Positions 44,553-55,269 of a stretch of 64,000 bases of DNA are shown one piece after another (positions within the stretch are counted from its first letter, which is position 1; every line of letters starts with the position of its first letter). Made by a program: the position numbers and the translations under genes. The stretch is from Impatiens glandulifera (lineage: Eukaryota; Streptophyta; Magnoliopsida; Ericales; Balsaminaceae), in NCBI RefSeq assembly GCF_907164915.1, contig NC_061870.1:6719714-6783713 (forward strand), in the 5' to 3' direction. Under the pieces are notes generated by a model that did no database searches, was not told the origin of the DNA, and worked only from the letters and a program-made list of their open reading frames with translations.

Positions 44553-46070
44553 ATGTCTACCATAACCAAAGATGTCAGTGCTACCGCTATTCCCACTTTC
44601 TCTAGGGAAAACTATATCGTATGAAAGAAGAGAGTCCGTGCTCATCTCTCTTCTCTCCATGACGACATGTGGAGTGTCATCACAGATGATCCCATCAAGA
44701 TTGACAAGGAGAAATATTGTCTCTTCCTTATCTATCCTTGGCAAGACCTATAGCAACAAGGAGCTTTCTATTAAGGTCATGCATGTTCTTCCAAGGGAAT
44801 GGGACATAAAGACGATGGCTATGAGGGAATCCAAAGATCTCAACAAGATCTCTCTCTTCGACTTGTTTGTTGATCTCAAGGCCTACGAGTTCGAGCTGAA
44901 CTGTAGGATTGAAGAAGATCAATCCACATCCATTATCATTGTCAAAGCGCTGGTGATTACTGAAGAGCCACATGCTGCTACTGATGTGAAGATGGCGGCG
45001 CAGCAACTGAGCAGCGATGCCATGTCTCTCTTCGTGAAGAAGGTTGGCGACTTCATGAAGAAGAGCAACCCTAACTCAAGCTCTTCAAATTCCAATGATA
45101 ATAAGAAATCAAAGGCTAATGTTAAATGTTATAACTATGGTATTGCAGGTCATTATCAATCGGAATGTCGGAAGCCTAAGCGTGAAGATAAAAAGAATGA
45201 TGAAAAGGAGTTGAAGGCTCTTATGGAAGGAGATGAGAAGAACAGACGAAGCATCCGTGACTCTTACTTCTCATCCAATGATAGTGATGATGAAGAAGTG
45301 GCTTGCTTCATGGCAAGATAAAATGAAGAAGAGACTCAGAAACTGAGGTATTTGACTTCTCTTCTGAAAAATTTTCAAGGGAACAACTGGTAGCTGCACT
45401 AAATGACATGGTCATAGAGTACAGAAAGTTATCAGAATCCCTAAATGAAACAAAATCATCACCTGAAGTATCTCAACCAGTTTTATCTCAAACTTTTGAA
45501 TAATATGTTTTTGAAAAGAAAGTTGTAGAGATCTCATCTGAGAATGAGATGCTCAAAGAACAGATTCAAACTATTTCTGATGAAAACAAGAGGTTAAACT
45601 ATGTTCTCAGTGCATGGACAAGGTCTGGAGAAGCTGTCAAATATCAGATCAGCATGTTAAAACTTGTTGGATCTAGATCCGGTCTAGGATTTGATGGCAA
45701 TGACTCAAACCTGTCGTGCAAAAAGTCAAACTCATCAAATGACAAGCTTAAGCCAATAAGCTTTGTTAAAGGAAGTTTGACTGATATTGAATCTAATCCC
45801 ATTCATGAAGAAGTATATTTCAAGAATGAAATAATTTATGTTCCGCCGACTGTTAGCTGACTGAAAAATAAGTTAGAAGAAGCTAACCGGTCTGGCAACC
45901 TAAAACTCGACTCAAAGTCAAGGAGTTTTAAAAGAAAGTCTTCTTCAAAAGCTAATGGATCAGTGACTAGTAGGAAGTCGTCTGTTAAGTCAAAATCATA
46001 CGCATTAAATTGGAAAATCCATTAGAATATCTCATATATGGATTCCTAAGGGACTAATTGATCAATAACC
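44553..46070 (+). pseudogene. gag: Copia gag with internal deletion
   Basis: ATG 44553 opens MSTITKDVSATAIPTFSREN, then a stop after YIV (Trp expected), DDMWSVITDDPIKIDKEK, then a deletion of roughly 100 codons and a frame change. It resumes at LGKTYSNKELSIKVMHVLP and continues DLKAYEFELNCRI, DAMSLFVKKVGDFMKK and a zinc knuckle CYNYGIAGHYQSEC, where the second Cys is Tyr. After a frameshift near 45325 the coiled-coil-like segment ENEMLKEQIQTISDENKRLN and VLSAWTRSGEAVKYQ follow. The end near 46020-46067 (SYMDS-GTN frame; WIPKGLID in another) matches gag termini elsewhere in the window. No pol follows. Confidence 0.78.
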
Positions 46071-46299
46071 CAATTGAAGATGGGTACCAGAGTTTGTAAA
46101 TAGTTTCTTATGTAGGTGATGCATGAGGGCTGCATGAAGGAAGCAAGGAGAATACTCTTTTAAGTATACATCTCAGAAGATCAACAATGGCACCTGCCAT
46201 TCCAGATGACTAATTGTTTTCTTGCGTTTTTGTATTAAAATTCATTTCTTTATTCATTTTGTATATGCACAAAATGAGAGGGAAAAATTGTTTTGAAAA

Positions 46300-47041
46300 T
46301 AAAGATACTTTTAGACGAAAGGCCTTAATCGGTCTATTAGATGAGGTTGTCTAAAGGAAGAGGCATGTACTTAGACGGATTTTTGCTCACAATCTATGCA
46401 TTTAAGTCTATATGTTTTGGTTTAAAACCTGCGCGGTTAGACATACACGTCTAATAGACGTTAGACGTTTTTACGTCAAGAGCAAGTGGATGCTCACGTC
46501 TAATCAAACACACGTCTAATACGTGTTGTTCATGCGTAATTAGACGTACACGTCTAATAAACATTAGACGCATACTTATGACACGTGATTAGATGCTTGC
46601 GTCTAATAGACCAATGCATCTAATAGACGTTTAGTTATCATAGATGGGTGAAGTAAGAAAAACGTCTAACTACGTGTGTATTAGACCGATCAAGGACAGC
46701 TGTCCCACGTGAGAAGATATCTACTTTTTCCCGCTCAAAAATAAAAATAGTCATCTCCTAATAACATGAAGACACGTGTCTTTCAATGTTGAGAGAGATT
46801 GACTAATATACCCTCAATATAATGATGACTCTTTGGAAAGCACGTCTAAAATTAATTGATGGGTCATACCCCTAGGAAAAACGACGGTTATCCTATATGA
46901 CTTTTGACAGCCTATATAAGGATAGTTTTGCATGAGATTGAAAGTTTCTTTCACTCAAGATCTCTAAGAACCCTAGATTTTGTTGTTTTTCTCTCTCAAA
47001 AACTCTTGTTCTTTGTGTGTCTGTTCGTATTCTTCTAAAAA
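46300..47041 (+). promoter_or_regulatory. Promoter region of the additional ORF, rich in AGAC/GTCT motifs
   Basis: After a purine tract (GAGAGGGAAAAA near 46280) come more than ten TTAGAC/GTCTAA motifs (46310-46690), G-box-like ACGTG sites (near 46707 and 46773), a block conserved with the 28866 element (GACTAATATACCCT near 46800) and a good TATA box (TATATAA, 46913-46919), then a CT-rich leader. The start codon lies about 125 bp downstream of the TATA. Confidence 0.62.
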
Positions 47042-50000
47042 ATTGGAAACAAGAGAATCACGCTCGGTCACTATACTTTGCAGATAGATTTTCCTTCCGT
47101 TTACACGTTCGATCAACAAGAGGTGGTCGAAATGTTCAGATCCCTCGAGTATTCTGGTCTGGGAAAGTATCTAGGAGGGCCTTTCATCTTCCACGAGAAG
47201 GAAGTGAGGGAGTTCTTCAATTCTGCAACAATGGTGGATGATTCTATTGTGGCAACTGTAAATAGAACATAAATCTCATTCAACGAGGCGGTATATGCGG
47301 AGCTCTTTGAACTTCCATCATAAGGGCATACGTTCAACCGACATCTATTAGTGGCGGTGACGGAGGAAATGAAGACGGTCTTTTCTGCCGACGGCTCGGT
47401 GATTCGACTTAATGGGAGTGAGAAGGCTCTCAAACCATAGTTCATTTTGTTGGATGATGTGGTGGTGAAAACGCTTCGGGGAAAGGTAGGTTCATTCAAT
47501 CTCTACAGTCAAGATCGGTTTGACTATATGTCTGTCATCTCAAAGGGGATTCAGGTCAACTGGGCCTTAACGCTGTTCCAGAATCTCTGCTTTTCAATTA
47601 ACCAGGAGAACAAGGAGAGCATTAATTTTGCTGCTCAAATAAGCCGTCTATTGGAGCATTTGGGGGTCCCGATAGAGGATTCTGAAACAATTAACCTGAC
47701 CATGGTGTACACTGTCTTCACAGTCGCAAACACCGTAGTCAGAATGAAGAGCATCAAAGAGTCTATTTTCGGAGCCTCGAGTCAACAGACAGCAGGAAGG
47801 TTTGTTACCCGATCAAAACATCCAGCGACTTATGTCCGGTCTATAGGAGCCAAACGAACCAAGATGGTGAATGAGTCTGAGGCTAGCTCTACAAGCCTTA
47901 AGAGATCATCGAAGAAGGATTTTGGAATCGTTGATTCCAGAGTCAGGCAATGTCTAGTCGAACATGCCACAATTCCCATGTCTTCCCTATCTCCGGCTAC
48001 TAGTCAGTTGCGGAGATCATCAAGATCATCTGTTTCGAAAGGAGAAAAATCTAAGGCGCCCCGTGCGTCTAAATTGATGAAAGCGTCATCGAAGGTAACC
48101 TCTTCCCAATCTTTGGCCGATGTACTCAAATTTAATGTTCCTAAGATGGAACAAGAAAAATCTATTTTTATTCCTGAAAAAGAATCTGCTGTCGGGCCAA
48201 CTTTTGAGCCAGTTGGTCTAACCACTGAAATTCTGAATAGGGTTGCGTCTCATGTTCATCAACCTGATCTTGTAGCCGCGGGTGCTACAGAAAATACTGA
48301 ACCAGAGCAAGGCGCTGTTCCTTCTTCTGTTGCTGGTGGTGAACCTGAAAAGGTTAAGTCTAAGTTATTGGAACTTCCTCACGTTCCAAACCTTGTTCCA
48401 ACGGAGTCTTTGGTGGGTGGAAAGATTGTTCTAGCAGAACCCGCACCAGGACTATTCGTAAAACCATTGACTACTCATGAAATCATGCGTTCTGCAAGAC
48501 AATCCACTAGAATTGGATTTGGAGAACCTCGACCCTTTCTAAAGCCCACCGAAGTGATCGGAAAAGGGAAGGATATTGTTTCAAATGTTGATGAAGAAGT
48601 TTTAGAGGCAACATGTATTGTTGACCTCATGATGAATCAGGCCAAAGTTGTTGCTGTTGAGAAGATAAAGATTTTTGATACCTGGGTACCGAACAAAATG
48701 TCCATCAAGTACACCAGAGTCATCAAAGGTAAAGGGATAATCATTCAATGGAGAAATGAGAAAAAGGTCTTGAATTGGGCTAAGACTTCAGAAGTGTATG
48801 AAGCCCTGAAGAGAAAAGATCTGGTGGAAGCGAACTTGAGAGGAAGAGCTCTCTTTCCCATTCTCAAGGCCAGAAAAGCCAACTTCAATCCCATTGAAAG
48901 AGGTGTTGAAGCAGAAGCAAAGGCTTTGAAGAGGTTGGACGAGATTATGGAGAACTATAGCTCAGTGGTTACACAGTACGTTGATGGAGCAAGTTGCTCA
49001 GGAGCTAACCCATTCGGAAGCTCCTCAGATGAAGATGAACAAATGGACTTATCTGATGATGCAGATGTGCAAGTTGCTGCTCATCTGATCGAACTTGGAA
49101 GTTTTTCTACATAAGAGAATCGTTTAAAAGCTAAACCTTCTATTGAGCAAGCTGAAGAACCTATTCAGTCGAACCCTTCTAGAGAAGAAGAAGATGTTGA
49201 TCAAGAGCCCGTTCAAGCTCTTATAACTCAAGAAAGAGAAGTTGTTGAAGAGCTTGTTTAAGATCTTGTAACTCATGAATAAGAGGTGGTGAAATCCCTT
49301 ACTGTCAGAACATAGGGATCTCAAGAAAAAGAGGCTTAAGTCAGTCAGCCTGAGATTGTCAGATCAGAGGGGGAACCCTCGAAAGAAAAAGAAGCTAAGA
49401 GTAGTTCCTCATCTAAGGGGGAACAAGATCAGAATGTTCAAACTTTTAAGCCTCTACTATTTCCCAATATCAATGCTGCAAATATTTTTGAGAGCATTCT
49501 TAATTCTCTTCACAATTTAGGGAACTTGCTCGAAAGGATTAACAGGGCAGAGAAGGAGTTGGAAGAAGAAGATCAAAATAAATATGGTAGTGGATCAGAG
49601 GAGGATGAACCTGAGCAGTCCATACAAGTTCATCCCAACTTCAGTCCAATTCAGACCATGGCAGCAAATTCGCAAGATAATTCATCTAAGGAAGGATCTT
49701 CAGCTCACGGAACAAAGCTCATGAAGTCGATGTCAACCTTGTTAACAACGCTTAAGAAGAATATGGCAGTTATGCAATCCAATATGACGAAAATTATGAA
49801 AGCCCAGAAAGAAGACAAGAAGAACTTTGCAGATCTGGTTAAAACCCATAATGAGTTGGACCTAACATTGAAGAAAAACACGTACGAGGTTTAAGTTTCC
49901 AATACGAATTTTGGAAGGTTTGAAAAGAAACTCTTCAGTCGACAATCTGAAATGATGAGCCTTGAAAGACAGATCAATCTTGATAATCAAAGAGAGGTTA

Positions 50001-50491
50001 TGGAAGCAATGGGCTTGATTCAAAATCAGCTGGTTGAAATTAAAGGCAGTATGAGAAGAACAGATACTGAAAGACTAAAGTATGCTGATTCTATCGCAAG
50101 GAAATTTCAAGCTGAAGAGAATGCTAAAGCTGCTGAGAAAGAGCCAAATCTTATCACTCAGGGCGAGGCTGTAAGAGGAAGAAGAGGTGACGGTATAGCA
50201 ACCGACACTAGATCCAAAAGAAAGCCAACCAATGATGAAAACCCATGTCTAACTAAAAGAGGCGGAGGTCGAAGCGGTGGTGATCGCGGAGGCCGAAGCA
50301 GTGGCGACACTCGTGGTGGCCGAAGTGATGAAGCCGCTCATGGTGGCAGGAGTGTCGGAACTAGTCGTGGTGATCGCCCTCTTCCTCCTTTTCGTAATCT
50401 GCTAACCAGTCAAGAGATGACAGGTGAAGGGATGAGCTATGAAGGAACTCATTTCCCGATCGATCCTCAAGTGAAAAGGGAAGAAAAATAA
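47042..50491 (+). pseudogene. Additional ORF, longest copy (about 1,150 codons, broken by stops)
   Basis: A single frame from 47042 to TAA 50489-50491. The expected ATG is ATT at 47042 (GNKRITLGHY follows, parallel to MTAKKITSPSH at 32536). N-terminal domain: IDFPSVYTFDQQEVVEMF, YSGLGKYLGGPFIFHEKE, FFNSATMVDDSIVATV, LNGSEKALKP, LLDDVVVKTLRGKVGSFNLY and VNWALTLF. Then a basic Ser/Lys-rich linker, a charged region with RGRALFPILKARKANF, acidic segments, a helical region (KLMKSMSTLLTTLKKNMAVM, LERQINLDNQREVMEAMGLI) and an Arg/Gly tail (GGGRSGGDRGGRSSG) ending PQVKREEK. Stops occur at about 47270, 47321, 47438, 49112, 49258, 49279, 49312, 49336 and 49892, nearly all TAA/TAG. No frameshift seen. 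No membrane segment. Confidence 0.8.
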
Positions 50492-50655
50492 TCTCCTTTC
50501 TCCTACTTTGTTAACTTATGAACTCTGTTCCTTTAACTCTGTTTTTAGATATTGGTTTTGAAAAATGTTTATATAAGATGGATAAACAAGTTCAACTTCT
50601 TATCTATATGATGAATGCGTAATTTGTATCTATGCAAAGGTTTTAACATCATCAT

Positions 50656-50670
50656 AAAAAAGGGGGAAAT
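50656..50670 (+). other. Polypurine tract
   Basis: AAAAAAGGGGGAAAT directly before the 3' LTR. Confidence 0.88.
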
Positions 50671-52494
50671 TGTTGGGTCAAATTATTTTGACCAAGTGTC
50701 AAAGTAGTTTGACTATTGGAATTTTGATGATGAATGTATATCAAACCCTATTTATGCGTCTAATTGCTTTTGGTGCAGGTGTATCAAAAACAGGTTATAT
50801 TAGAATTGGTCTTAATGAGGTTCATTAGACCGATTTGGCATTAGATGCACAGAGTTAGACGTGTAGTCTAACTAGCGGAGTTAGACGTGCAGTCTAATTA
50901 GCGGAATTAGATGTGCGGTCTAACTAGCGGAGTTAGATGTGCAGTCTAACTAGTTGAGTTAGACGTGCAGTCTAACACACAGAATTAGACGTGTAGTCTA
51001 ACACACGGAGTTAGACGTACAGTCTAACTAGTTGAGTTAGACGTGCAGTCTAACACACAGAGTTAGGCGTGTAGTCTAACTAGTTGGGTTAGACGTGTAG
51101 TCTAACTAGAAGAGTTAGACGTGCAGTCTAACTAGCGGAGTTAGACGTGCAGTCTAACTAGTTGAGTTAGACGTGCAGTCTAACTAGCGGAGTTAGACGT
51201 GTAGTCTAACTAGAGGAGTTCAACATGCAGTCTAACTAGTTGAGTTAGACGTGCAGTCTAACACACGGAGTTAGACGTACAGTCTAACTAGTTGAGTTAG
51301 ACGTGCAGTCTAACACACGGAGTTAGACGTGCAGTCTAACTAGTTAATTTAGACGTGAGGTCTAATGGAAATAGAAAGTTAGACGTGCAGTCTAACTAGT
51401 GAAACTTATACGTGCAGTCTAACTCCTTCAGATTAGTGTGAAGTGAAATGTAATTAAACGTAAAGTCTAATGGAAAGAGAAAGCTAGACGTGCAGTCTAA
51501 CTAGTGAAAGTTAGACGTGCAGTCTAACTCCTTCAGATTAGTCTGAAGTGAACTGTAATTAGACATGAAGTATAATCCTATTAGACCAGGTGGTCCAATG
51601 GATCTTGTTATTAGACGGGGAAGTCTAATTTCATTAGACGAGGTCGTCTAAGTGAAATACGTCTAATGACATGCTTAAGCAGTTGTACGCTACTCCTGCT
51701 CCACTTTCCTACCCACGTTCTCTAGTTGTACGCTACTCCTGCTCCACTTTCCTATGAAGATCAGTAAGATAGCCAGCTATAACCAATTGATTAATGCCAC
51801 GTAAGAAAATATTCTTCCCACTACTTGTTTTTGCAGGAATATCCTTGAACAATATTCGGCGCACTACCAGTTGGGTACGACCACGATCCTTGTGCTCAGA
51901 GTCTGCTGTGTACTATGGAGGCGTTCCAATGGAAGTTCGCCACATGTCATTATGAAGATTCTACCATTGGTACCTGTTCTTATTTAAAGATCCTCAAGGA
52001 CAACGGAAGAATTATCGATCTATCGATACTCAAATTATTTCATCTTAACTGTCAGATGCTTTCTTGCTTTTACTATTTTTTAATCAAGATAGAGTTAGAA
52101 TTAAAGCATTGTATTAGCTGAGTGATATTCTTCATATTGTAAGTTGATCAGAGTTTGTTCTGTTCAACAGTGAGCTAGTTGTGCGATTGTATTTGATTCG
52201 TTGAAAGATTAGTGAATCCTTCCGGTGGTTGGAAGAATGGGTGACGTAGGAGAGTTAACTCCGAACATCCATAAACAAATTGATGTGTTGTTCCTTTCTG
52301 TCATCTTTTCATTCTTGGTTCGTAGCTTCAAACTTAAGCAAATATTTCCGCACTTGAATCGTTCAAGAGTTTGGAAGAGTTTGTGCAGAATAGAAAGTGA
52401 TTTAAATCCTTAACAGGATTTCTATCAAAACGTTTTTCCGAAGTCGTTATCAATCGCCAGACCCCCATCTCTATTGATTACGCCGATCCTATCA
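50671..52494 (+). repeat. 3' LTR (1824 bp)
   Basis: Begins TGTTGGGTCAAATTA and ends GATCCTATCA. It has more minisatellite units than the 5' LTR and also duplicates TGTACGCTACTCCTGCTCCA (51685-51750). Conserved box at 52235-52276. Confidence 0.9.
50848..51600 (+). repeat. LTR minisatellite of 26-bp hairpin units, expanded copy
   Basis: Same unit and stem as 43048-43640 but more regular units (about 19-20), including CACACGGAGTT and CTAGCGGAGTT linker types interleaved. Confidence 0.93.
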
Positions 52495-54168
52495 GAAACA
52501 CTTTTCATAAATGGCTAGAAATGATCCTTTGAAAGCAATCCAAATGTCAATTTTTGGAAATAATCGCAATTTAGGTGATCAAACACCTTGAGAATAACCA
52601 GTTTAGAAAATCATGAATTTTGAGTATAATATTGTTATATGAAATACGTATAGAACAACTATTTTAAGGCTTGTTTGCACTCAAACGTCATTTTTCATAG
52701 AAAGTGGAAATTCGGAAATCCAAATATGTTCAAATTAACCAATTCGAAAAATTATGAATTTTAAAATATTTTTGTTTATAATTTTTTGTAGAAGGTTTTC
52801 AAAAGGGCAAAATAGACAAAAATCGAGTCAAAGTGGGCAGTTCAAGGATAGATCATCGGAGTCAACACAACACTCCCGTGCACCCTAAGTTTTCAAAAAG
52901 CATGAGTGTCGTTATCGTGGAGTCAGCGAGCACCTCATTTGAAAAAAAAATGCCCAAATGCTTAAGATTTGGCATCCTTCGGCTGAACTAAGATCAACAA
53001 TGATCCTTAACTTCAAACATTCACTAAGGCCTCTACAAATATGGTTTTGTATGTTGTTGGATGCTTTAAAATTTTTGAAGAGTCCTCTACAAGATTTGTT
53101 TGATCCCTCTTTTGGATTGATTCTCTTAACTACAAGTAATCGGTGGTACAAGACGATGTGTCCGAAATAAGATTAAAACGAACATGCATGTAGTTAAAAA
53201 TTCATAACTTGAGCCATATTGCCTCAAAATTGGATTTCTACCTATAATTGGAATTCCAAGACACATCTTGATTGATTGGCACCGGTCCTGAATCTCCATT
53301 CGATGGCTAAAGTGGTCTTTGCAACTCCACAACATGATTCAAGTACACCAACTTCAATACTAGAGCAAATTAAAGCTAATGTTACTTCATAAATGCATAT
53401 CTTATGATTCACTCAGTCATTTGGTGTAAGTGAGTTATCATTGCAAAGATCTTTGAGTTGACTTTCTAAATATAACAAGTACCATTCAAGAATAATTTAT
53501 ATTTTCTAAAATAATCTCGCGCCTTCAAATAATTTTGTAATTCATATACGGGCTTATTACATAGGAAGTGGAAAATAAAATTATTCTGGAATAGAATGTC
53601 ATATCGGTTGGATCCCAAAATAATTAATGTTGAACACTTTAATTTAAATAAATAAAACTCAAATTTACAAAAATAAATAGAGAGATTAAATAATAAATTA
53701 TTAAAATTGATTATTTATTTTATTAATGTTATTGTGTTTATTGTGGTATTAAGGAGATAAATAAATAAAAAAGAGTCGCCAAAGTTGTTCGGAATCTAAC
53801 TGGACTGCGAGACCACTAGTAGGTCCACAACAGGACAACATACCACTATCAGCACCTCCTAGGCTCCACTTAGGCGAAAGAGCCTAGGTGCACAGAAAGC
53901 CAAGGCGGGCATGGATCGAAAGTAACCAATCAAGATGTTTCATGGGCTTCACCTAGATTAGTAGTGTGCACCTTCGGATGGGAGGCGATTTGATGCGTTG
54001 GATGGGAGCTACCTAGATCAACAAAGGTCATCAACTAGAAACCTCAATGGACTTCACCTAGTTTTCTATTTGGGGGTGTCGATGTTGAATTAATCTAGAG
54101 TGTCAAATTCCTTCACTTGGATCATCAATCTGCATCCAATGGGAAACTAGTTGTGGAATGCACATGTG

Positions 54169-54171
<3 letters not shown>
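52495..54171. other. AT-rich non-coding DNA, possible gypsy LTR/leader remnants
   Basis: No coding frame. Phrases such as AATTCATAACTTGAGCCATA (53200-53220) and the AAAAAGAGTCGCC motif near 53770 resemble gypsy LTR/leader sequence. GTCATCAACTAG/CTTCACCTAG phrases repeat between 53940 and 54065. Insufficient for a firm element call. Confidence 0.4.

Positions 54172-54209
<38 letters not shown>
54172..54209. repeat. (TA)n microsatellite
   Basis: About 19 TA dinucleotides. Confidence 0.97.
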
Positions 54210-54212
<3 letters not shown>

Positions 54213-54487
54213 GTATAAATGGATATGCCCATTAATAATGATAGAGTTTAGGATTTGTAAGTCTAAACACAATTTCATATTATTACTTTTACGTTTATAA
54301 GTTAAATCTTCTATTTAGTTAATATAAGATAAATGAAGGACTAAAATGTAAGATATATACAATAATTTTTAATATACGGGAGGTGAGACCATGAGATTCA
54401 TCAAGTTTCTACAATCTATCTTTCTCTTTTCAAGATTCTCTTACTCTTCTCAAACTCTCCAAGAAAATAAGATTTTAGAATTTGACA

Positions 54488-54499
54488 TGGTATTAGAGC
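54488..54499 (+). other. Primer-binding site, one mismatch
   Basis: TGGTATTAGAGC; one C-to-T difference from the tRNA-Met consensus. Confidence 0.8.
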
Positions 54500-54559
54500 T
54501 AGACGACGAATCAAGAGAAAATGCGAGTGTAGAAGAATCAGAAGACATAAATTCTACCT

Positions 54560-54814
54560 ACATATCGAAGAAACAATAGGAAGGTAAAGACATAGAACGT
54601 GTAATGAAGCTTGTAGATGATTCATTCGATCTGGGAGGGCTAATGACAACCCAAGTGCTCCGATTGTTATGACTTCGTTCACGGACGAAAAATTATATCA
54701 GTTGGAGTCGTAGAATTCAGATCTCCTTAAAAGCGAAATCGAAATTAGGGTTCGTGGATAATGCAATTCCTTATCTTAATAATGACAACAATTGTAAACG
54801 ATGGACGAAGGCAG
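54560..54814 (+). pseudogene. gag: Copia gag, first half (split by gypsy insertion)
   Basis: Reads VDDSFDLGGLMTTQVL, a stop, then KNYISWSRRIQISLKAKSK, LGFVDNAIPY and NNDNNCKRWTKA. NYISWSRRI--SL-AK-KLGF and the CKRWTKADS motif are typical of plant Copia gag N-termini. It is interrupted at the gypsy target duplication GGCAG (54810-54814) and resumes at 60145 as DSLVRSWILNSL. No start codon is firmly placed; candidate ATGs follow the primer site around 54520. Confidence 0.7.
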
Positions 54815-55217
54815 TGATACACAGTTACTAGAAAAAGATGGGAAGAGAAAGTAATTCTTCACCGGAGAGATGAAGAAATCAGGTTTGTGATAGAGAGAAG
54901 GTGAGATAAAAGAAAGAGTTACTGCTCATAACATTCAACATGACCCATACGTGAGAAATCTATCTGAGTATATAGTGCTCAGAAGATTCTCTGAATTCTG
55001 TTACAAACCAACTGTTGAGGTGGCCTAACAAATTAAGGGCCACTTTGTAAAAAGATAAACAGTACAGGGAAATAAATGCAAAAAGGTAAAACAGAATAAC
55101 CAAATGGTTATTTAAAAAAGAAAGAAAAGATAATGATGCTCTCCAAATCCAACGGCTTCCACAGCTCCACGTGTAAGACTCTCAACCATTTGATATTTTT
55201 AATTGTGTCTTGTAACA
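54815..55217 (-). repeat. 3' LTR of the chromovirus
   Basis: Plus-strand edges TGATACACAG and CTTGTAACA. The minus-strand PPT (GAAGAAGAGGGTATT) lies at about 55218-55232. Confidence 0.92.
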
Positions 55218-55269
55218 ATACCCTCTTCTTCAACACTTGGTTGACCTCAAAGAAGTCTCACCGACCTCT

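Larger units (their letters stand above)
42870..52494 (+). mobile_element. Pol-less Sirevirus-like Copia element with long additional ORF
   Basis: A 9,625-bp element with perfect duplication GAAAC (42865-42869 and 52495-52499). Order: 5' LTR (1640 bp), primer site, gag with an internal deletion, no pol, TATA-containing spacer, additional ORF (about 1,150 codons, several stops, no frameshift seen), PPT, 3' LTR (1824 bp). The LTR size difference of 184 bp is close to seven 26-bp repeat units. LTR starts differ at several positions per 100 bp, so the insertion is not recent. Confidence 0.9.
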
